Of a stretch of DNA of 64,000 bases, positions 56,693-64,000 are shown piece by piece. The notes under the pieces were generated by a model, which saw nothing but the letters and a program-made list of their open reading frames with translations, did no database searches and was not told the DNA's origin. How positions within the stretch are numbered: the first letter of the stretch is position 1; every line of letters begins with the position of its first letter. The position numbers and the translations under genes were made by a program. This stretch comes from Mytilus galloprovincialis (lineage: Eukaryota; Mollusca; Bivalvia; Mytilida; Mytilidae). The DNA is taken from positions 76,347,410 through 76,411,409 of the forward strand of contig NC_134839.1 of the NCBI RefSeq assembly GCF_965363235.1, written 5' to 3'.

Positions 56693-57763
56693 ATGCCTTG
56701 TAAGTCCATATCAGATTTAGAGAAAGAGATAGAGGAACTCGAAAAGCTTGAAGTTGCAGGTTTGCTAGAGGAAGGTAACGAGGATGATTCGTCTGATTTA
56801 GATGAAGGAAGCGAAAATGACGAATATGACCTCGAAAAGCAAAAGAAAAAGAAGCATAAAAACGAAGCAAAGGAAGGAAGTCCCGAGCAGAAAACACCAA
56901 AGAAAAGGGGACCAAAAAAGAAAAAGATGACAAAAGCAAGATTGGCAAAGCTACGTCTGAGAAGAATGAAGGCAAACACACGTGAAAGAAACAGGATGCA
57001 CGGACTGAATGATGCTCTTGATATTTTACGTGAGCATGTGCCATGTTACTCAAAAACTCAAAAACTATCAAAAATAGAAACTCTCCGACTTGCCAGAAAT
57101 TACATAAGTGCCTTAGCTGAAATTCTAAAAACAGGACAAAAACCGGACAGTATTTCTTTTGCCAAATCGTTATCGAAAGGTTTATCACAAAATACGATGA
57201 ATTTAGTTGCTGGTTGTCTACAACTTAACCCGAGGACACTATTACCAGAGTCTGCCTTTGGAAAACCATACCAATTTTACTATAACAATTCCTTCGATTA
57301 TCCTAATTCTCCAAATGGCAACAACATTTCGTTTTCGAATTCATTTCCGATTTGTTCTCAGAACGGACAATATCCACAAATTCCAAACGACCTTGACGAT
57401 GGTCAACCGTTGTCTCATTATCCGTTGTCACCAGTCCACAATTCAATTGTTCCGTCACAAGGCGTTTCGCAACCAATTTGTTTTGATAACATGCGAAATA
57501 CTAGTCCATTGCAAGCCCAAACAGCAAACGCATCTCTTCAGTACGAGGCTGTTACATCTTCATACTACATGCGCTGTGATAATGTAATAGACAATTTCAG
57601 TTGTAATATGTCTCGTGCTGCTCTCCCAACAACACAACAATCATCTTTCAATTCTACTGCTGTCCCAGAATGCAATTCGTACGTCCTCTTGGATGATATA
57701 CCAGATATCGTAATGGATACAAACAGTCACATGACAAATACATCGTCCAATATTTTCATCTAA
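56693..57763 (+). CDS. NEUROD: NeuroD-type bHLH transcription factor, 356 aa
   Basis: Residues 1-60 are acidic and low-complexity. A basic nuclear-localisation stretch [15 protein letters not shown] follows (about 70-84). The basic helix-loop-helix domain spans about 88-145 (basic region [17 protein letters not shown], helix 2 [18 protein letters not shown]). Then comes the NeuroD-family C-terminal domain start ([29 protein letters not shown]). [12 protein letters not shown] and CLQLNPRT are NeuroD hallmarks that separate it from Neurogenin and Atonal. Human NeuroD1 has the same length, 356. The protein binds CANNTG sites as a heterodimer with an E-protein and drives neuronal or neuroendocrine differentiation. 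The ATG follows an acceptor ending TTTTAG at 56687, so all coding sequence is in one exon. NEUROD1/2/4/6 orthology in molluscs is one-to-many. Confidence 0.95.
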   Translation: MPCKSISDLEKEIEELEKLEVAGLLEEGNEDDSSDLDEGSENDEYDLEKQKKKKHKNEAKEGSPEQKTPKKRGPKKKKMTKARLAKLRLRRMKANTRERNRMHGLNDALDILREHVPCYSKTQKLSKIETLRLARNYISALAEILKTGQKPDSISFAKSLSKGLSQNTMNLVAGCLQLNPRTLLPESAFGKPYQFYYNNSFDYPNSPNGNNISFSNSFPICSQNGQYPQIPNDLDDGQPLSHYPLSPVHNSIVPSQGVSQPICFDNMRNTSPLQAQTANASLQYEAVTSSYYMRCDNVIDNFSCNMSRAALPTTQQSSFNSTAVPECNSYVLLDDIPDIVMDTNSHMTNTSSNIFI

Positions 57764-58490
57764 GTATTCAGTAGTGAAATAATATTTATTACTACTTCAT
57801 TTATTTCATAAGTGAAGTTGATTATCTAGATCTTTCATACATTTACTTTAACATTCCTGCAAAAGACAACCACTATGAGTCAGTCCAGCCGTCCAATTTC
57901 ATGTCATTGTTTCTAAACATTGAGTTCTGCAAGAATATGCATGTTTACAGAAAAAATAATTGCATTAACTTCATTGGCATGATGGACTGCAATAGAATTT
58001 TTTTTAATATAATTTTCGAACAATTTTGATAAAAAAAAGTGTATAGAAATATCAGAAGATATTTTTCATAGAATTATAGAACAAAGAAGATTACACTGAG
58101 TGTAGTCTGGATGACACAGTCTGGTCTGGTATTTTGGTAGACTGTACGGTTGTGACCATTTTAGGAATATATTCATTATCTGGCTTTATATCATCAAATT
58201 ATAGAAGTCGACTTGCCAATAACTCTACTTATTTTCGTTATTCATTTGTCATTTTTTTATTTGTAATCACGCGTGTTATATTTGATATAAAATCACTTTT
58301 ATGTGCCTTCTCATTTATAATGTATGTTTTAATTATACATTTTTAACATTTACATGTACTTGTATCACGATTGTGCCTGTCAAACTTGCAGCAAACAAAT
58401 TCTAGTCACAAAGTCACATTTATTTATATCTGTATATTTTGCTATAAGTATTTGATATTATATTGAATAAATTTACATGTTCTAACTATC
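57764..58490 (+). terminator. NeuroD 3-prime UTR and poly(A) signal
   Basis: No coding potential follows the stop. A consensus AATAAA at 58466-58471, 703 bp after the stop, is the best polyadenylation signal and gives a UTR of about 720 bp. Confidence 0.5.
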
Positions 58491-58920
58491 ACAGTAGTTG
58501 GTTATTAAAAAATATGCTACCGTATATGTAAGCTTATAATTTATCCCGCAATTACATCAAAGTTCTAAAAGACAATGATAAAAGCAGGTTGTAATGGGCA
58601 GTTGTTCCGAAATAAGAGCAAACACATAATACTACGAAGTATTACTTAACAAAAACAATAGTACAAAGTGATTAACAACAATCTTTATGAAAGAGTAATA
58701 ACTAGTTAAAAATGATGCAGGGGGAAATAATAAAAATACAAATGATGTTCATATGATGAAATCATAATCTTTCAGTCAGTTTAATTGAAGTCTGGAGCTG
58801 GCATGTCAGTTAACTGCTAGTAGTCTGTTGTTATTTATGCATTATTGTCATTTTGTTTATTTTCTTTGGTGACATCTTCTGACATCAGACTCGGACTTCT
58901 CTTGGACTGAATTTTAATGT
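58491..58920. other. Intergenic DNA
   Basis: No supported feature. Confidence 0.45.
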
Positions 58921-58924
58921 GCGT

Positions 58925-59285
58925 ATTGTTATGCGTTTACTTTTCTACATTGGCTAGAGGTATAGGGGGAGGGTTGAGATCTCACAAACATGTTTAACCC
59001 CGCCGCATTTTTGCGCCTGTCCCAAGTCAGGAGCCTCTGGCCTTTGTTAGTCTTGTATTATTTTAATTTTAGTTTCTTGTGTACAATTTGGAAATTAGTA
59101 TGGCGTTCATTATCACTGCACTAGTATATATTTGTTTAGGGGCCAGCTGAAGGACGCCTCCGGGTGCGGGAATTTCTCGCTACATTGAAGACCTGTTGGT
59201 GACCTTCTGCTGTTGTTTTTTTCTATGGTCGGGTTGTTGTCTCTTTGGCACATTCCCCATTTCCATTCTCAATTTTATCAAATAT
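58925..59285 (+). mobile_element. Mussel dispersed retroelement/SINE-like repeat
   Basis: It contains CCCCGCCGCATTTTTGCGCC, GGAAATTAGTATGGCGTTCA, GGGGCCAGCTGAAGGACGCC and GTCGGGTTGTTGTCTCTTTG, ending CCATTTCCATTCTCAATTTT. I recognise the tail as a very frequent Mytilus repeat. The class is not certain. Confidence 0.55.
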
Positions 59286-59733
59286 CAGTTCTAAAAGCTG
59301 CGACACTACAAACATTTTTCCATTTAACCTTATTTTTTCCACCTTATTTATTATGGGGAATATCGAGAGGTATCTGATTTTTAAAGTAAGCAACTGGAAC
59401 TAAATAGATATGCTGATGATGAAGATATTTTCTGTCTCGCCTACGACGAAACTCACAGAAAGCTAGACTTACAATCCGGCACCGGTGGCGTAAACTCTTT
59501 GTATCAAGTTTTACATTTCAATGGTGGAATACTACCAAGATTCAGCATTAAGCAGTTACCGTCTGTCTTAAAATGTCAATTGTTCTTGACTTTATTTTCA
59601 TAGTTTGACGACTGCTTTTAAACAAATGCAAGGGTTTTTTTGTCATGTGAATTTCTCATTTGTTATAAATAATAGGATAACTATATTTGGTATATGGATT
59701 CATTGCAAGTCCTATATATATATATATATAAGA
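59286..59733. other. Intergenic DNA
   Basis: Nothing recognised apart from an AT microsatellite at about 59,713-59,730. Confidence 0.45.
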
Positions 59734-60115
59734 ATAAGGAGATGTGGTATGATAGCCAACGAGACAACTATCCACCAAAGTTCAAATAAAGTGAATGTAA
59801 GAAATTTTAGTCAACCGAACAGGCTTCAGCAATACGGGAAACCCATATAGTCGGCTTTAAAAGGACTTGGTATGAAAAATATGAAACAACTCAATTGAGA
59901 AAACAAACGGCCTAATATATAACATAACAATTTAGTACTACGAAAAGAAAATGAACCAACGATAACCACTGCACGAACTACATGATCCTTATCTGGGACT
60001 GACAACTACATAATGTGGGGTTAAACTAGTATGCTGGCACCAAATCCTGTCCCTAACTTGGGACATTGTTTTAACAGTTACTGTACAACATAATAATTCA
60101 CAATAAAATAAACTC
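59734..60115 (-). mobile_element. Retroelement tail, family A (diverged)
   Basis: GGAGATGTGGTATGATAGCC then ACGAGACAACTATCCACCAA, CATATAGTCGGCTTTAAAAG and GGGACTGACAACTACATAAT. It keeps the family order but has many substitutions. Confidence 0.5.
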
Positions 60116-60395
60116 ATCATAGATACCAGGATCAAATTTTATATTTACGCCAGACGCGCGTTTCGTCTACAAAAGACTCATCAGTGACACTCGAATCCAA
60201 AAAAGATTAAAAGGCCAAATAAAATACGAAGTTGAAGAATCAGTTGAAAAGGGTTTAATTTCTCCAGATCGATTCAACCAAGTAACAAAAACACAAACCG
60301 GACGTGTCAGCGTATCCATACACCCCAACAAAATGACACTTATTACAGATCAGAGTTTTCGATGATACTGGCAGCTACTAAGTTTAAATTTAATA
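60116..60395. repeat. Dispersed repeat (CGCCAGACGCGCGTTTCGTC)
   Basis: CATAGATACCAGGATCAAAT, then CGCCAGACGCGCGTTTCGTC and ACAAAAGACTCATCAGTGAC are a known mussel repeat. It continues AAGTTGAAGAATCAGTTGAA to a GATACTGGCAGCTACTAAG end where the next family A tail begins. Confidence 0.5.
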
Positions 60396-60838
60396 AAGAA
60401 GATGTGGTATGATTGTCCATCAATGAGACAATTCTTCACAAGAGACTAAATTATACAGAAATTGACAACTAGGGATCACAGTACGGCCTTCAACAGTGCC
60501 CATAGTCAACTTTAAAAGGACCCGAAATGACAAATGTAGATCAATTTTAACGAGAGAAGTAACAGCCTAATCAATGTACGAAAATGAACGAAAACAAATA
60601 TGTAACACAGCAACAAACGGTAACCACTGAATTAAAGGCTCCTGACTTGGGACGAAATATTGATACAGATTGTGGCGGGATTAAACATGTTAGTGGGATC
60701 TCAACCCTCACCTTACACGGGACAGTGGTGTAACATTTCAACATAAGAACGAACTATAAAAATCACCCTACAAAAGGTTTAACTCATCATATGGATACAC
60801 ACAGAAATGCATCTAACAAAAACACAGAGTAGACGTGA
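60396..60838 (-). mobile_element. Retroelement tail, family A
   Basis: GAAGATGTGGTATGATTGTC through CAGTACGGCCTTCAACAGTG, CAACAAACGGTAACCACTGA and CATGTTAGTGGGATCTCAAC to ATGCATCTAACAAAAACAC. It reaches nearly as far upstream as the region just after the protein-coding part of the copy at 36900. Confidence 0.6.
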
Positions 60839-60887
60839 ATGATTGCTCGAGTTAAATTCTGATATCAGATTTTATTGGTTTCTTTTG

Positions 60888-60955
60888 AATTTCCTATTGT
60901 GATGTCATGAAAAAAGGCGACCATGCCTGATGTCGCCACATATAAAGAACACAAT
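60888..60955. repeat. Short dispersed repeat shared with 21886-21952
   Basis: TTTCCTATTGTGATGTCATG then AAAAAAGGCGACCATGCCTG and ATGTCGCCACATATAAA. Confidence 0.45.
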
Positions 60956-62995
60956 CAACATTCATCAAATCTGTAAAAAGGAAGGATACAACTCATAAGA
61001 GAAACTGAAGCCTCCATTGATACTCGTGTATTACGTGTATAACGATATTTCGTCTATCTCAACAGTTCAATTTTAATTATTTAAAAAGCTCGGTAAGCCT
61101 CGCTCTTTATATATTAAAATTAAACTGTCTCGAGTTGAGAAATATTGTAATGCGCTTGTTGCAGTGGATACATGTTTTCAGATCTTGCATTGCTGTTTAC
61201 TATTATCTTTATGTTCTTTTTAACAACACATACAATAGGATAATCAAATCATTTAACGACAGTAACTTCTATATAGAGCCAGCAGACAGTTTCAACAATG
61301 GTGACTTATTTGCATATCTTCTCAATTTCAGTTTCAGGTAATGTGTATACAAATAAAAATTGAGATACAAATGACCAAAAACACAAAATTCAAATAACTA
61401 ATTGTTCAGTAAAATTAAGTTTATTCTTCGAATACATAAAGTGTGTATGTTTATAAATGATCATCATTAGTTCGTTTTAGTGAAATAGTCTAGTATGTAC
61501 CCACTTGTATGTACTAGCATGTATAGGTATTAACTTAAGGCAAGAACACAGTTTACAAATTTAAAAATCTAAATTCAAAACAGAAGTGTGTAATTTGAAA
61601 CAGAGATGAAGAAGAATGTTTTTAGTTTGATTATTTGATATGTGTTTGTGTTCAGTAGCTAATATTACATGCATTTTTAAGACTTGAAAAATTGATAATA
61701 CATAATATAGGTGGGTTCTGCAATGGATTGACTTAAATAAATTAAAGGCATTTCCACTGCTGATATAATGGTATGTTGGATAGATACAGACATGTTGCCT
61801 TCCAGCAGACCACATATTTCCTTACAAACGAAGATAGTGACACTCTCCGTACACGAGTCTTCATAATGTCCATATTAAGAAAAATGCGAATTTATACACC
61901 CTGCACTGCCATATGTATTCCCTCCGAAAACATGGTTCTGGCCATTAAAGGACGTGTTTGGGTGTGATGCAAATATATGAGTATATATCTGAATCTTCAA
62001 TGCTGCAAAGGAATTCTTGGGTCTCTAACATCAGATGAATTTAAGGCGGTAGTAGTTTACTGCTGTTAACAAAATAGTGATATCGGCCAATAAGAGAAAA
62101 TAAAAATAACGAAAAATTTAAAACCTTGAGAAACGCATGAACTCCATAGTAGTAAGAGAGACTGGGTGAGTTGACTGGTGACGCTTGTCCTGCTTTCAAT
62201 GCACCACCCACAATGTGAAGGTCTGCGTTAACGTCACCCTAATCACGATTAGTTACTTTGAAGCTTTGGGAACACATGAAAAAGAAGATATGCTTGAGTG
62301 TCACATGTTGATTGTAACGTTATTAGGTGTTTAATCAGATAAATTATCGAAAGAGCTGAATATGTCATGGTCCGGTTTTTTTTTCAAATGTTGTTGTAGT
62401 GTTAAGATCATATTTACCGCAAAACGATGCATTTGAAACATAAAACAGGACAAATGTGCAACAGATCCTTTTATGAAATAACCATTAAATGTCGAGTTTA
62501 GCAGGAATTTAAAATAACTCCGTGGAATTGATCTTTTATTTTTATAATTTTTCAATGATAAAACTGCTCTGCTGTTCAAAACTTTCAATAGCTCCTTTTT
62601 GGGAACATCTGATTCTATCAAATAAAATGCCTGTAACATATATAGTGGCGGTTCGATATTATGGGAGTCATGTCTTAACTGCCGAAGAACGGTTCGGCAA
62701 TTTGGTTTATATATACGTTTGATAAAAAAAAATATTAACAATTCAAAAAAATGGCATAGCTTTTGTTCCCGCACGTATGGTTCCGACTCGGAAAAAGTCA
62801 GCGCTTTTGAGATGATTCATTTTAAAGTTAAACACAAAAAAACCCTCATAGAATCGCATTTACACCAACAGTCTATTGAGTCAGAAACAAACTCGGATGT
62901 GTCAGCTTTTGGAATGTCACATAATATTCATGCAACAACCGGCATGGGTATCAAGACTCGGTCAAAACTGTAAAGATTTGGAAAGGAAAACTTAA
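60956..62995. other. Intergenic DNA
   Basis: No gene recognised. Open frames of 60-147 codons on both strands overlap one another and show no domain or splice context. Confidence 0.4.
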
Positions 62996-62999
62996 GGTG

Positions 63000-63085
63000 A
63001 ATTAACAGACCAAGGCGTGGATCGAACCAGCGACATGCCTTATTGGAGGCACGTACGTTATAAATACGACACCGAGGTGGTATTT
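63000..63085 (-). repeat. tRNA-like (SINE-related) fragment
   Basis: The minus strand contains a perfect Pol III box-B match GGTTCGATCC (63016-63025). It is preceded by GGCATGTCGCT and an upstream half that could be a decayed tRNA body. No cloverleaf with paired arms can be drawn, so it is not called a tRNA gene. Confidence 0.35.
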
Positions 63086-63397
63086 TGTTTGACGTATATC
63101 ATTATACGCACAGAGGACGTTCTATAACACTACTAATCGGTTATTTTAGCAAGGGATTTCAACTGCAAACAAAAACGCAATTGCGTATACATAAATGTAT
63201 TTCAAAACGCCGACGGAATGTCGGATCGCTATGGCTCGCTTTTGCGACAAAAATCGCAGGCTCGACAAAATTTTAAAAAGTGGGGTACAGTAGTCAACAT
63301 CTTAACCACTATAAAACAAACAAATATGTAACAAAGAAACACAAAAAATGCATATAGACAAAGCACAATAGCAAAACTGAAAGATACGAATACAAAA

Positions 63398-63995
63398 CTT
63401 TACCACGAAAGAGGGGCGCAAGATAACAGAGATATATCAAACTCATAATCGAAAGTAAACTGACAACGCCTTGGTGAAAAAAAAAAACGACAAACAGACA
63501 AACAATAGTACACATAATACATATATATATAAAAATAAAGTATAAGCAACATGAACACCACCAAAAACTGGGGGTGATCTCCGGTGCTTCGAAAGGGTAA
63601 GCAGCCCTGCTCCACATGTGGCATCCTTCTTATTGCTAATCTAATTAAAAACCCGATAATGAGTTTAATACGGTAGCTCATTTGTGAAAAGGAAACGGGA
63701 TTGTAGTTACGACATAAGGAACATATCAGCTTTCATATGTGAAACGGATATTCCATAACGGTAAACCATCTCATGATGGCGTCCGTAAAAATGTACGAAG
63801 GGATGATTTCAACTGCACCATTGGGAACACTTGGTTTAAGGGCATACGATACAGTTACAGGGAAGGTAATGACGTTGCTAACGTAAAATGTTATTTTCGC
63901 GACGTCAAACTCTGACATATCGGGAAAAGATGCATTTTTCGACTGATTTTTATCATTCAAGCTGATTTAATTTGAAAACGAGTGCATGGACCCCT
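63398..63995 (-). mobile_element. Retroelement 3-prime part, family B, running to window edge
   Basis: It starts CACGAAAGAGGGGCGCAAGA and includes CAAACAGACAAACAATAGTA, GGGGGTGATCTCCGGTGCTT and GGGATTGTAGTTACGACATA, then GGCGTCCGTAAAAATGTACG. The family is frequent in Mytilus. It shares its left end with 48,208 and 53,487. The minus strand encodes stretches such as AVEIIPSYIFTDAIMRWFTV that look protein-derived; the copy appears broken. The class is unassigned. Confidence 0.5.
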
Positions 63996-64000
63996 ATTTT

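Noticed and set aside
56674-57188. Antisense frames of 101 and 165 codons and a plus-strand frame 57207-57587
   Set aside because: They are shadows of the NeuroD coding exon in other frames.
62331-62774. 147-codon minus-strand frame
   Set aside because: No domain, low-complexity AT-driven composition, and overlapping open frames on the other strand; most likely chance.
63000-63085. tRNA gene
   Set aside because: Box B is perfect but acceptor, D and T stems cannot be paired; a SINE relic is more likely.

Overview
This window reads as AT-rich invertebrate nuclear DNA. It is almost certainly from a bivalve mollusc close to Mytilus. The host genes are split by long introns with GT/AG junctions, and the intervening DNA is full of dispersed repeats that I recognise as typical of mussel genomes: the family beginning GATGTGGTATGATTGCCAA, the ATACGACCGCAAA element, the GGGCATCCGTGT-type element and several SINE-like tails. 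The species call is inference from these repeats, because no marker gene is present.

Three host genes can be supported, all on the plus strand. (1) An eight-exon gene at 8537-25620 encodes a 226-residue protein with two good ankyrin repeats and part of a third; every splice junction joins in frame. (2) A two-exon fascin gene at 33976-40232 encodes 496 residues, four beta-trefoil repeats of an actin-bundling protein. (3) A NeuroD-type proneural bHLH gene has its whole coding region in one exon (56693-57763). That exon is preceded by a splice acceptor. A plausible promoter and non-coding first exon (about 46570-46707) lie some 10 kb upstream, which is the usual NeuroD layout. A very weak candidate first exon on the minus strand (327-344) could belong to a gene running off the left edge.

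The rest is mostly mobile DNA and tandem repeats. About 1.18-8.0 kb is a minus-strand Jockey/CR1-like LINE split by a 4.06 kb hAT-like element, which in turn contains a 2.76 kb terminal-inverted-repeat element full of GATCGTGAAAG sites, which contains a retroelement tail. Intron 1 of the ankyrin gene (8.6-18.3 kb) holds a perfect tandem pair of a 1,673-bp inverted-repeat element, each copy with an internal 66-bp satellite, followed by two more elements with internal tandem arrays. 25.7-34 kb is repeat-poor intergenic DNA with a LINE 3-prime fragment and a TGACCTTGACC tandem repeat. The fascin intron carries a 2.8 kb element with GGGATAYGGGATATT repeats at both ends and several nested insertions. 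41-46 kb is a repeat cluster containing a 1.47 kb inverted-repeat insertion whose uninterrupted target is still visible next door, and another LINE fragment. The presumed NeuroD intron has two minisatellites and a clear foldback element with a 10-bp target duplication. 58.9-64 kb is again made of dispersed retroelement tails.

The three host genes show no functional link to each other. The most informative features are the transposon architectures, the ankyrin-gene splice donor that lies inside its own minisatellite, the NeuroD promoter candidate and the substitutions in fascin.
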